Below are positions 1 to 8,316 of a stretch of DNA of 64,000 nucleotides, in pieces. The notes below the pieces were generated by a model, which searched no databases, was not told the origin of the DNA, and saw only the letters and a program-made list of their open reading frames with translations. Where the stretch lies: the NCBI RefSeq assembly GCF_013294025.1, contig NZ_JABSNL010000007.1, positions 62,001-126,000 of the forward strand, in the 5' to 3' direction. The DNA comes from Flavobacterium aeripolare (GTDB lineage Bacteria; Bacteroidota; Bacteroidia; Flavobacteriales; Flavobacteriaceae). Within the stretch, counting starts at the first letter, position 1, and each line of letters begins with the position of its first letter. Position numbers and translations under genes: made by a program.

Positions 1-1512
1 AAACATTCTGTCTCTAACTTCTGTGATTTTTATAAACCACGAATCTAGCGGGTAGTATAAAATAGGTTTGTCTGTTCTCCAGCAATGTGGATAACTGTGC
101 ACGTATTTCTCTACCTTGAATGCTTTATTTTCTTCTTTTAATTGAATAGCGATCTCAACGTCTACTGAACGCTCAGGAGCTTGACCATCATCATAGTATT
201 CGTTTTTAACGTACTTACCTGAATAATCACCTAAACCTTTTATGAACTTCCCTTGTAAATCGACTAATGGCACTGGAGTACCATCTGCATCAAGAACTAA
301 CATTGGTGGAATTTCTGGAGTAGCTTCTTTAGCAACTTTTGCATCATCAGCACCAAATGTTGGTGAGGTATGTACAATTCCCGTTCCGTCTTCGATAGTA
401 ACAAAATCACCTGCAATAACTCTAAAAGCATTTTCAGGATTTTGATACGGCAATACCAACGGCATTAATTGCTCATATTTGATTCCAACTAAATCCGCTC
501 CTTTTGCCTCAGCAATAACTTGGAATGGGATTTTTTTATCTCCTCCTTTGTAATTCTCAAAGTCAGCTGCATCTTCGCTAGCAAAAAATCCTTTCCCGAA
601 TTGTTTTCCAACTAAGTTTTTAGCTAGAACTACATTTGTAGGTAAGAAAGTATATTGATTGAAGGTTTTTACAACAGCGTAATCGATTTTTGGACCCACT
701 GTCAAAGCCGTGTTTGAAGGCAATGTCCAAGGTGTTGTTGTCCAGGCAAGAAAATAAAATTCCCCACCCCTGCCCTCCCCGAAGGGAAGGGAGTCTAGTC
801 CGAATGCTTTGGCAAAAGTATTTTCCACAACGTCTCCCTCTCCTTTGGAGAGGGTTGGGGTGAGGACTTTAAATTGTGCCACCACAGTTGTATCCGTAAC
901 ATCACGGTACGAACCTGGTTGATTCACTTCGTGAGATGACAATCCCGTTCCAGCTTTTGGAGAATACGGTTGGATTGTGTATCCTTTGTACATCAAGTCC
1001 TTGTTATAGATTTGTTTCAAAATCCACCAAACCGACTCCATATATTTGGGTTTGTAAGTTACATATGGATCTTCCATATCTACCCAATATCCCATTTTTT
1101 CAGTCAAATCATTCCATACATCCGTATAACGCATTACTGTTTTTTTACAGGCTTCGTTATATTCCTCGATAGAAATCTTTGTACCAATATCTTCTTTAGT
1201 GATTCCGAGTTCTTTCTCAGTACCTAATTCTACAGGCAAACCATGGGTATCCCAACCAGCTTTACGCTTCACTTGGTACCCTTTTTGAGTTTTATATCTG
1301 CAAAAAATATCTTTAATCGCACGTGCCATTACGTGGTGAATACCTGGCAAACCATTTGCAGAAGGTGGCCCTTCAAAAAATACGAATGGCTCGTTACCCT
1401 CACGAGTTGTTACACTTTTTTCAAATATGTTTTCTTTCTTCCAGAAATCAAGTACTTCTGACGCCACTGTAGGCAAGTCAAGTCCTTTGTATTCAGTAAA
1501 TTTTGTGCTCAT
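1..1512 (-). CDS. ileS: Isoleucine-tRNA ligase, N-terminal 504 codons (partial)
   Basis: Cytoplasmic class I aminoacyl-tRNA synthetase that charges tRNA-Ile and edits misactivated valine. The reading frame is open from the ATG at 1512 to the window edge, so the C-terminal half (KMSKS loop, anticodon-binding and C-terminal domains) is outside. Visible signatures are FFEGPPSANGLPG followed by the HIGH-equivalent GIHH (residues 57-60), the AGWDTHGLP block, and the threonine-rich LAWTTTPWTLPSN motif (about residues 255-267) that opens the CP1 editing domain. Residues about 216-250 are not family sequence: they are translated from a palindromic intergenic-type repeat (separate entry) placed in frame just before the editing motif. 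Flavobacterial IleS is normally over 1,100 residues. Identity is certain; the effect of the insert on editing is unknown. Confidence 0.97.
   Translation of the reverse strand, partial: MSTKFTEYKGLDLPTVASEVLDFWKKENIFEKSVTTREGNEPFVFFEGPPSANGLPGIHHVMARAIKDIFCRYKTQKGYQVKRKAGWDTHGLPVELGTEKELGITKEDIGTKISIEEYNEACKKTVMRYTDVWNDLTEKMGYWVDMEDPYVTYKPKYMESVWWILKQIYNKDLMYKGYTIQPYSPKAGTGLSSHEVNQPGSYRDVTDTTVVAQFKVLTPTLSKGEGDVVENTFAKAFGLDSLPFGEGRGGEFYFLAWTTTPWTLPSNTALTVGPKIDYAVVKTFNQYTFLPTNVVLAKNLVGKQFGKGFFASEDAADFENYKGGDKKIPFQVIAEAKGADLVGIKYEQLMPLVLPYQNPENAFRVIAGDFVTIEDGTGIVHTSPTFGADDAKVAKEATPEIPPMLVLDADGTPVPLVDLQGKFIKGLGDYSGKYVKNEYYDDGQAPERSVDVEIAIQLKEENKAFKVEKYVHSYPHCWRTDKPILYYPLDSWFIKITEVRDRMF
761..866 (-). 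repeat. Palindromic repeat inserted in frame within ileS
   Basis: About 106 bases of C/G-rich sequence inside an AT-rich gene. On the coding strand the outer arms read TCCTCACCCCAACCCTCTCC and GGGGAGGGCAGGGGTGGGGA, which pair with few mismatches, and each half carries its own inner hairpin (CTCTCC-AAA-GGAGAG and CCCTTCCCTTCGGGGAGGG). The centre is an AT-richer spacer of about 40 bases. It adds about 35 codons without a stop or frameshift, between the AQFK block and the LAWTTTPWTL motif. From memory, similar C-rich palindromes are common between genes in Flavobacterium; here one is translated. No second copy of this family is seen in the window. Confidence 0.85.
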
Positions 1513-1699
1513 TTTATCCTTTTCTTAAATCGAAGTGCGAAAGTAGTCATTTATAGTAAAAAGGCAAAAGACAAAAGGCAAAAGTTGCTCACAGAGCTGA
1601 TATTGTTTTGAAGTATCTATTTGAATGTATTACGCCTCTATAACAATGGATTACCGTAGCAATTGTGGTAAATATATTGCTACTGTTAAGCACTTTAAT

Positions 1700-1735
1700 G
1701 AAAACCCTTTTTGTTTTTATTAAAAAAGGTTCTTT
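1700..1735 (-). terminator. Possible terminator of the exporter/two-component operon
   Basis: A weak stem, AACC-CTTTTT pairing with AAAAAAGGTT around a loop of about 10 bases, with T-rich sequence following on the minus strand. It lies about 60 bases past the stop of the response-regulator gene. The stem is AT-rich, so support is modest. The rest of the 1513-1794 gap shows only an A/G-rich simple stretch near 1557-1585. Confidence 0.35.
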
Positions 1736-1794
1736 TATGCATAAACAAACAAGGAATGAGTTACACTTATTTATTGATTTACAATTCTAAAAAA

Positions 1795-2520
1795 TCAATC
1801 CAAAGAGTTCTTAGTAACAAACTCTAAAAATTGGTTTTTGTATTGATCGGAAACTGTAATGCGTTGCTTATTGATTAGAATTTGACTGCGCTCAATCGTA
1901 TCAATATTATTTAAAGCAACTATAAAAGAACGGTGCACACGCATAAATTGATCGGATGAAAGCTCTTCCTCAAGGGTTTTCAAACTCATTAAAGTGAGGA
2001 TGGGTTTTGTTTCGGCTTTAAGCCAAATTTTAACGTAGTCTTTTAAACTTTCAAAATACAAAACGTCTTTTAAGTTTATTTTTATCTGCTTGTATTCTGA
2101 TTTTACAAAAAGAAAATCTTGTGTTTCTGGTGCTTTTTTCTCTTGGTTTTTAACCAATTCAAACCATTCTTTGGCTTTAGTAGCAGCCATTAAAAACTCT
2201 GAATAATCGAATGGTTTTAGCAAATAATCTAAGGCTTCGGCTTTAAAACCTTCAATAGCATATTGATCAAATGCGGTGGTAAAAATTATTCTTGTTGACT
2301 TAGGAAGTACTTTGGCTAGTTGCAAACCCGTTAAATCAGGCATTTGGATATCTAAAAAAATCAAATCCACTTTCTCTTCATCTAAATACGACAACGCTTG
2401 AATACCGCTATGACACTTTTTAACCAAATGTAAAAAGGGCGTTTTCAAAACATAGCTTTCCACTAAGTTTAACGCCATTGGTTCGTCATCTACAATCAAA
2501 CATGATATTTTCTCCGCCAT
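1795..2520 (-). CDS. LytTR-family response regulator
   Basis: Transcription regulator of a two-component pair. Residues about 5-120 form a receiver domain with the acidic pair D11/D12, phospho-acceptor D57 in FLDIQMPD, and K102 in the YLLKPF loop. Residues about 140-237 form a LytTR DNA-binding domain (VLYFESLKDYVKIW, then FMRVHRSFIVALNNI). At 241 residues the length is normal for the LytT/AlgR class. It is the last gene of a six-gene minus-strand run and follows the cognate LytS-type kinase by 58 bases, so it probably controls the same operon in response to a cue sensed by the kinase. The signal cannot be read from the sequence. Confidence 0.93.
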   Translation of the reverse strand: MAEKISCLIVDDEPMALNLVESYVLKTPFLHLVKKCHSGIQALSYLDEEKVDLIFLDIQMPDLTGLQLAKVLPKSTRIIFTTAFDQYAIEGFKAEALDYLLKPFDYSEFLMAATKAKEWFELVKNQEKKAPETQDFLFVKSEYKQIKINLKDVLYFESLKDYVKIWLKAETKPILTLMSLKTLEEELSSDQFMRVHRSFIVALNNIDTIERSQILINKQRITVSDQYKNQFLEFVTKNSLD

Positions 2521-2578
2521 TTTTATTTAATTTTTTTATGCTATTGCTCCAAATTTAAAGTTTTCCAAACAAACCAAT

Positions 2579-3613
2579 TTATACTTCGATTTTTAAACAA
2601 ACTGAAAAAACACCTTCTTCAACCTTTTCAATAAAAGAAAACTGATCTGGATACAGTAAAGAAAGTCGTTTTTCTACATTATCAAGTCCGATACCCGAAC
2701 CACTTTTATCAGTATCTGTTTTAGGGAAGTTCTGATTTTTTGAATAAAATGTCAATTGCTTGTCTTCAATTTTCATTTCGAAAACTACAGCAGAAGCTTT
2801 ATCCCCAGAAACTCCATGTTTGAAGGCATTTTCGATTAAAGAAATAAACAGTAACGGTGCAATTTGTATGTCGGTTTTCAAATCTGGAAAAGAGTAGTGT
2901 ACCGTAGTATTGTCATTCAATCGCAACTTCATCAACTCAATATAATTGGTCATGAAAGCAATTTCGTTCTTCAAACTTACCTTTTCATTATTAGTTTCAT
3001 ACAATAAATAGCGCATTAATTTCCCTAGACTATGAATAGTTTGCTTGGCCATATCAGGAGAAATATCGACCAGTGAGTAAATATTATTGAGCGAATTGAA
3101 GAAAAAATGTGGTTGCAACTGGTATTTTAGATGCTGTAATTCCGACTGTAATTTTATATTGGCTGCTTCCACACGTTCCGCTTCTGTTTTAACCCATCTT
3201 TGAATGGTTTTTAATGCTAGTGAAAAAATAATGGGTACCGAAAAAGAGATAATATCTATGTACAAAAAGAAGTTTCTAGGGGGCTTACCACTATCCAGCA
3301 CTTTACTAGCAATAAAATCTGAAAAAAAGTAATACCTAAACAACTTGTTCAATCCCACAAAAAACAGAATTAACCCAATACTGATAATAATATAAACCCA
3401 AAGCTTTTTATGAAAAAGAAAACGGTCAACCAAAACAAAATAATTGAGATAGAAAAGCAGCGCATAAAATGCCAGCGGTATCCATGAATGTAAGGCTAAA
3501 TTACGAAGTTCCTGACTTTGCCCTGAAGACAGCAGATACGGGAGACTAAACAATAGTAACCAAACCATTACATGAAAAAAAACGATACCAGATTTACTCT
3601 TTATAAAATTCAT
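2579..3613 (-). CDS. LytS-type sensor histidine kinase
   Basis: Inner-membrane histidine kinase of the His_kinase (PF06580) class. Four hydrophobic segments occupy roughly residues 8-30, 43-62, 72-90 and 117-135, followed by a short coiled coil. The phospho-acceptor is H169 in LQPHFFFNSLNNIYSL, and the ATP-binding N-box is ENAFKHG around N262. A glycine-rich SGSGIGLDNVEKRL box follows. No separate sensory domain is visible, so the membrane region itself probably senses. It sits between the MacB-type permease gene (12-base gap) and the LytTR regulator, a common flavobacterial arrangement for exporters that respond to envelope stress or drugs. Confidence 0.92.
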   Translation of the reverse strand: MNFIKSKSGIVFFHVMVWLLLFSLPYLLSSGQSQELRNLALHSWIPLAFYALLFYLNYFVLVDRFLFHKKLWVYIIISIGLILFFVGLNKLFRYYFFSDFIASKVLDSGKPPRNFFLYIDIISFSVPIIFSLALKTIQRWVKTEAERVEAANIKLQSELQHLKYQLQPHFFFNSLNNIYSLVDISPDMAKQTIHSLGKLMRYLLYETNNEKVSLKNEIAFMTNYIELMKLRLNDNTTVHYSFPDLKTDIQIAPLLFISLIENAFKHGVSGDKASAVVFEMKIEDKQLTFYSKNQNFPKTDTDKSGSGIGLDNVEKRLSLLYPDQFSFIEKVEEGVFSVCLKIEV

Positions 3614-3624
3614 TTATTCTATTT

Positions 3625-4845
3625 TTATTCGTAACGAAGTGCTGTTATGGGATCTAAACTTGATGCTTTTTTAGCAGGGTACCATCCAAAGAATATTCCG
3701 GTTATGGCACAAACTACAAACGAAATTACAATCGAAGAACTCGTCACAGAAGTAGGCCAGTGTAACACCTTCTCTATAAATAAAGTCGTTCCTAGACCCA
3801 AAGATACACCAATTATACCACCAGTAATACTGATTAACATGGCCTCAATAAGAAATTGCATCAAAATATCAGAGCCTTGACCACCTACTGCCATACGCAA
3901 ACCTATTTCTCTTGTACGCTCTTTTACCGAAACATACATAATGTTCATAATCCCAATGCCACCCACTAATAATGAAATACTCGCAATTGCTACTAACAAA
4001 ACCGTAAGCATCTCACTGGTAGAACTAAATGTTTTGATCATTTCTTCCATTGAAATAACATAAAAATCGTCTACTTGATTTGTCGTTAAACCATGATTTT
4101 TTCTCAATAAAGCATTAATTTCAAGTACTGCATTTGGCGCATCTTCCTCACTTATAGACGAAACCACGATAGATTGCAAATGCGTGATCGCCAAAATTCT
4201 TTTCTGTACTGTTGTATAAGGCGTAAGGATAACATCATCTTGGTCTTGACCACCAGTACTTTCCCCTTTACTTTCTAGAACTCCAATAACTTTAAGCGGA
4301 ATACTATTAAAACGGATCATTTTACCAATAGGACTTACACCTTCTTCAAATAAATTTTCAGCAACTGTTTGACCAATAACTGCCACTTTTGCTGCTGAAC
4401 TAACTTCTTTTTCCGTAAAGTTACTTCCTTCGGCTACATCCCATATTTTAATTTTCAAATAGTCTGGCGCCACTCCATAAACTGAAGTTGGCCAGTTATT
4501 CGCTCCATAAATGGATTGACCTCCACTATTTACCAATGGCGAAAAAGAGGTTAGCAAGGTGGTTTCCTTCTTAATGGCTTCATAGTCGTTTAAAGTCAAG
4601 GTTTCCATGGCGCTACTTCCTTGACTTACGCCACCACGCACATCACTACCAGGTTTTATAGTAATCATATTAGAACCCATACTCGAAATTTGAGTTTTAA
4701 TACTCTCTTTTGATCCTTCCCCAATGGCCAGCATGGCAATTACAGAGGCTACCCCAATGATAATTCCTAGCATGGTAAGAAAGGTGCGCATCTTGTTAAG
4801 TACAATTGCTTTCCAGGATATTTTTAATAAATTTTGCGTTCTCAT
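3625..4845 (-). CDS. MacB-type ABC transporter permease
   Basis: Permease subunit of a tripartite efflux ABC transporter. It starts with a transmembrane helix (about residues 15-43, containing LTMLGIIIGVASVIAML), has a MacB-type periplasmic core domain (about 44-265), then an FtsX domain with three helices (about 278-400) carrying the family blocks GGIGIMNIMYVSVKERTREIG and GWYPAKKASSLDPI. It ends ITALRYE, as MacB permeases do. The ATPase is a separate protein encoded one base upstream, unlike the fused E. coli MacB. Likely substrates are macrolide-like compounds, peptides or lipids; specificity cannot be read from the sequence. Confidence 0.93.
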   Translation of the reverse strand: MRTQNLLKISWKAIVLNKMRTFLTMLGIIIGVASVIAMLAIGEGSKESIKTQISSMGSNMITIKPGSDVRGGVSQGSSAMETLTLNDYEAIKKETTLLTSFSPLVNSGGQSIYGANNWPTSVYGVAPDYLKIKIWDVAEGSNFTEKEVSSAAKVAVIGQTVAENLFEEGVSPIGKMIRFNSIPLKVIGVLESKGESTGGQDQDDVILTPYTTVQKRILAITHLQSIVVSSISEEDAPNAVLEINALLRKNHGLTTNQVDDFYVISMEEMIKTFSSTSEMLTVLLVAIASISLLVGGIGIMNIMYVSVKERTREIGLRMAVGGQGSDILMQFLIEAMLISITGGIIGVSLGLGTTLFIEKVLHWPTSVTSSSIVISFVVCAITGIFFGWYPAKKASSLDPITALRYE

Positions 4846-4846
4846 A

Positions 4847-5593
4847 TTAGTCTTCTTCTACTGGCAAAGCTAAAAGTGCTTCAGCTGCCGATTGAACATT
4901 GTTGTTAATGTAATCTTGGATGATATGCCCGTCTTTCAACACGATAGTTCTGCCTGTAAATGTGGCAATATCTGGCTCGTGAGTTACAAACAGAATGGTT
5001 TTTCCTTGCTTGTTCAACTCTTGAAACAAAGCCATGATTTCGTATGAAGTTCTCGTATCTAGATTTCCTGTAGCTTCATCAGCAAGAATCACTACCGGCT
5101 CATTTACAAGAGATCTTGCAATCGCCACTCTTTGTTGTTGCCCACCTGAAAGCTGCGAAGGCGTATGATCAAGTCTTGCTGATAGATTGACTTGCTCCAA
5201 TGCTTTTAAAGCCTTATCATGAATTTCCTCTGGCGATAGCTTTTTAGTACTATATAGCAAAGGCAGCTCCACATTTTCTATTGCGGTAGTTCTAGCTAAT
5301 AAATTATAAGATTGAAAAATAAAACCAATTTTCTCGTTTCTAATTCGAGCCAACTCGTTTTTAGTCAATTCTTTTATCGAAACACCATCTATTTGATACA
5401 AACCAGAATTGGGTTGGTCTAAACATCCCAAAACATTCAGGAGCGTACTTTTTCCAGACCCACTCGTTCCCATAATGGTTACAAATTCCCCTTCTTGAAT
5501 ACTGAACGAAATTCCTTTTAAAGCATGAACCGTCTCTTCACCCATGGTAAAAGAGCGTTTCAAATCTTCTATTTTAATGATTGTTTTTGACAT
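4847..5593 (-). CDS. MacB/LolD-type ABC transporter ATP-binding protein
   Basis: Cytoplasmic ATPase that powers the adjacent permease. Walker A is GTSGSGKST (residues 42-50), the Q-loop lies in FIFQSYNLL (about 92-100), the signature LSGGQQQR begins at 148, Walker B is VVILADEAT (167-175), and the H-loop is in FVTHEP. At 248 residues it is slightly longer than LolD, with a short acidic C-terminal tail. The gene lies between the adaptor (5-base gap) and the permease (1-base gap), so the three are surely co-transcribed and probably translationally coupled. Confidence 0.95.
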   Translation of the reverse strand: MSKTIIKIEDLKRSFTMGEETVHALKGISFSIQEGEFVTIMGTSGSGKSTLLNVLGCLDQPNSGLYQIDGVSIKELTKNELARIRNEKIGFIFQSYNLLARTTAIENVELPLLYSTKKLSPEEIHDKALKALEQVNLSARLDHTPSQLSGGQQQRVAIARSLVNEPVVILADEATGNLDTRTSYEIMALFQELNKQGKTILFVTHEPDIATFTGRTIVLKDGHIIQDYINNNVQSAAEALLALPVEED

Positions 5594-5598
5594 AATTC

Positions 5599-6807
5599 TT
5601 ATTTTTTTCCACGTTTAGTCATGAACGGACTCTCATTGTCTCCACGTTCCGATTTTACTTCGGTTTTTGTCAACGCTTTTAAATTATAAACCACTTCTTC
5701 ACCCGCTGACAGTCCGCTAAGAATTTCAACATTTATACCATCACTAGTTCCTGTTTTTATAGTTTTGGATGCAATTCCTTTGCTTGTCATTACCCATATA
5801 GTAGCTGTTCCTGACTCAGCTCCTGATTTAGCAACCGCATCAACCGGTGAAAATCCATTCGCTTTTTGATAGTTGTTCAAAACTTGCATGTCTGGTTCAA
5901 AATTCACTCCTTTTGCTTCCAGCGTTAACACATCTTTTAATTCTAATGTATAAATGGTAATCGTAGCCGTTAAACCGGGTTTCAATTTCAAATCTTCGTT
6001 AGCCGCTTTTATAACTACGGTATAAGTAACTACATTTGAAGTGGTTGTTGGGTTTAATCTCACTTGCGTAATCACACCAGCAAATTCCTCGCCTTGATAT
6101 GCATCTACAGTAAATGAAACTCGTTGTCCTTGTTTTACCTGACCTATATCGGCTTCATCCACGTTTGCTTCTACTTGCATTTCGCTCAAATCTTCCGCAA
6201 TTGTAAACAATGTTGGCGTACTTAAAGATGATGCTACTGTTTGCCCTTCTTCTACCGCTCTTGATAAAACCACGCCGTCGATTGGGGAATAAATATTGGC
6301 ATAACTTAAGTTGGTTTTGGCTTTCGCCAAATCTGATGCTCTTTGCGAAACAATACTTTTTGCGTTGTTTAACTGATATAAGGCTTGATCAAAATCAGAT
6401 TTACTGATCACACTACTGTCATACAATGTTTTTTGACGACTGTAAACAGTTTGCATATAGCGTTGCTCATTTGCGGCACCGTCATAGGCAGCTTGTGCCA
6501 GAACAACTGCCGAATTTAATGTGGTTTTATCTAGCTCGGCTAATAATTGTCCCTGCTTTACCACGCTATTGTAATCCACATAAATTTTTTGAACTACTCC
6601 AGAAACCTGTGTACCCACACTCACTTCAGTAATAGGTTGCAAAGTTCCAGTTGCTGTAACAGTTGTAATTACATTAGCTGTTTTAGCCTTGATAGTTTCT
6701 GCTTTTATAGCTGCGATTTCTGATCCCGAAAAAAAGGTAAACCCGAAATACGCAATGGCCAAAACTGCGATTGCAATAGATGCTTTTATAATGATATTTT
6801 TCTTCAT
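5599..6807 (-). CDS. MacA-type efflux periplasmic adaptor (HlyD family)
   Basis: Periplasmic adaptor that links the inner-membrane MacB complex to a TolC channel. An N-terminal signal anchor covers residues about 7-27. It is followed by a barrel-sandwich hybrid/lipoyl domain (VSVGTQVSGVVQKIYVDYNSVVKQGQLLAELD), a coiled-coil hairpin (about 100-165), the second lipoyl half (YSPIDGVVLSRAVEEGQTV), a beta-barrel domain and a membrane-proximal domain. The lysine-rich C-terminus is unremarkable. At 402 residues it matches MacA homologues. The gene begins 4 bases after the TolC gene stop, in the order tolC-macA-macB, with the outer-membrane component first. Confidence 0.93.
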   Translation of the reverse strand: MKKNIIIKASIAIAVLAIAYFGFTFFSGSEIAAIKAETIKAKTANVITTVTATGTLQPITEVSVGTQVSGVVQKIYVDYNSVVKQGQLLAELDKTTLNSAVVLAQAAYDGAANEQRYMQTVYSRQKTLYDSSVISKSDFDQALYQLNNAKSIVSQRASDLAKAKTNLSYANIYSPIDGVVLSRAVEEGQTVASSLSTPTLFTIAEDLSEMQVEANVDEADIGQVKQGQRVSFTVDAYQGEEFAGVITQVRLNPTTTSNVVTYTVVIKAANEDLKLKPGLTATITIYTLELKDVLTLEAKGVNFEPDMQVLNNYQKANGFSPVDAVAKSGAESGTATIWVMTSKGIASKTIKTGTSDGINVEILSGLSAGEEVVYNLKALTKTEVKSERGDNESPFMTKRGKK

Positions 6808-6811
6808 GATT

Positions 6812-8134
6812 TTATAGTTTAATTTCGTTCCCTTGATAAAATTGTAATAATTGAAAGTATAGTATGTTCAAGTACTTAGCCTGAATGTAATTTTGCTGCG
6901 CATTGGTAAACATGTTCTGACTCACAATTAAATCTGTTGTGCTCAAATCGTTTAACTCATATCTTTTTTGAGCCAATTTATACGATTCGCTCGCAGCATC
7001 AGTTGCCATTTTTGAGGCCTCTAATTGTTCTACAGAAGCAGTCGCATTTTGCCAAGACGTTTCGATTTTTGCGTAAAGTTCTTTTCGAACGGTTTGTGAC
7101 TCGATATCGGCTTTTTCAATATTAATCTTTGCCAATTCAACTTGTCCTTTAGTTTGATTTCGATTAAAAATAGGAATCGATAAAGACAAGCCCACTCTTT
7201 GATTAAAATTCAAATTCATTTGATCTATGAAATCGGCGTCTTGAATACTAGTATAACCAGACCCCAAACTTCCTGACAATGAAAGCGTAGGCAAATAAGC
7301 TCCTTTAGCGATATCTAGTCCTTTTTCTGAAACTGCTTTACTTAAAGTAGCAGCTTTAATTTCTGGTAAATTATTAATAGCCTGATTATAAACCTCCAAT
7401 TTATTGGGAATTGCACTCAGCAGGCTATTTTGAGTTTCAAAATCAGCGATATCGAAACTATCCTCAGGGGTTAATTCTAATAATTGCTTCAAAACAATCA
7501 ATTGCTGTGCGTAGTTGTTTTTTGCACTCACTAAGATGTATTTATTGGTTGCTGCTTGTGAGACTGCATCCGTATAATCTTTCATGGCGATACTACCGGC
7601 ATCCAATCGCGCTTTAGATCGCACTACTTCTTTCTCTGACGAAGTCAAATTATTTTCAGCAATACTTATTCCCTCTTTACTGTATAAAGCTTGCAAGTAA
7701 GACTCCGTAATGCTTAATGCTACATTGTTTTTGGCCTCCTCAACATATAAAGAGTTTTGTTGCACTAATAACTCATTTTGTTTAATTTGATTGGTCAACT
7801 GATTTCCTTGAAACAAGGTTACAGATGATGTCAAAATAGGACTAGTAGAATTTATTTGTTGGGATACATAACTACTCGTAATAGGATCTACAGTGTTTCC
7901 ACTAGAGAAATTTTGCGAAACGCTCCCCATTAAATTAGGCAAACGCATGGACTTTGATTTCTCATAATTCACTTGTGCCGATTCTAGTGTTAGAGCGACT
8001 GATTTTACGGTAATGCTTTTCTCTTTAGCATAAGCGATACATTCTTCTAATGTCCACAACTTTTCTGCTTTCACTTCTTGTGAATAAGAAAAGAGGGAGC
8101 AAAATAGAAACCCGATGACTATATATATTTTCAT
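6812..8134 (-). CDS. TolC family outer-membrane efflux protein
   Basis: Outer-membrane channel of the tripartite exporter. A signal peptide (residues 1-18, ending YSQ) precedes two homologous halves of the outer membrane efflux family (PF02321), rich in the long alpha-helices typical of TolC (for example ESYLQALYSKEGISIAENN and YIQAKYLNILYFQLLQFYQG). At 440 residues the length is normal. It is the first gene of the minus-strand operon that continues with macA, the two MacB subunits and the two-component pair. A terminator stem lies upstream at 8255-8294, so the operon promoter should lie within 8135-8254. Confidence 0.93.
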   Translation of the reverse strand: MKIYIVIGFLFCSLFSYSQEVKAEKLWTLEECIAYAKEKSITVKSVALTLESAQVNYEKSKSMRLPNLMGSVSQNFSSGNTVDPITSSYVSQQINSTSPILTSSVTLFQGNQLTNQIKQNELLVQQNSLYVEEAKNNVALSITESYLQALYSKEGISIAENNLTSSEKEVVRSKARLDAGSIAMKDYTDAVSQAATNKYILVSAKNNYAQQLIVLKQLLELTPEDSFDIADFETQNSLLSAIPNKLEVYNQAINNLPEIKAATLSKAVSEKGLDIAKGAYLPTLSLSGSLGSGYTSIQDADFIDQMNLNFNQRVGLSLSIPIFNRNQTKGQVELAKINIEKADIESQTVRKELYAKIETSWQNATASVEQLEASKMATDAASESYKLAQKRYELNDLSTTDLIVSQNMFTNAQQNYIQAKYLNILYFQLLQFYQGNEIKL

Positions 8135-8254
8135 TTGATAGAATTTTTACCAAATTTCAATAGAATAGCTCTCCTCACAAACCAGAATAGATGGAGAAGG
8201 TTTTTTTAGGGTTAGAAAGGGGTATTTTATAGATGGGAAAATGGACTTAAACTA

Positions 8255-8294
8255 AAAATGCCTCTAGATAGCGTGTTGCTACTAGAGGCATTTT
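8255..8294 (-). terminator. Rho-independent terminator after the 631-residue protein gene
   Basis: A 13-base perfect stem (AAAATGCCTCTAG with CTAGAGGCATTTT) with a 14-base loop, 22 bases past the stop codon of the gene ending at 8317, followed by T residues on the minus strand. It separates that gene from the exporter operon. Confidence 0.8.
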
Positions 8295-8316
8295 ATTCTA
8301 TATTTCTTGAGATGTA

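Noticed and set aside
761..866. A frameshift or two-gene split of ileS at the repeat
   Set aside because: The frame is continuous through the element, checked codon by codon from the ATG at 1512 to the WTTTPWTL motif.
242..1461. Several plus-strand open frames of 60-85 codons in the first 1.5 kb
   Set aside because: All lie antisense to the continuous ileS frame, which runs off the window edge and carries clear IleS motifs.
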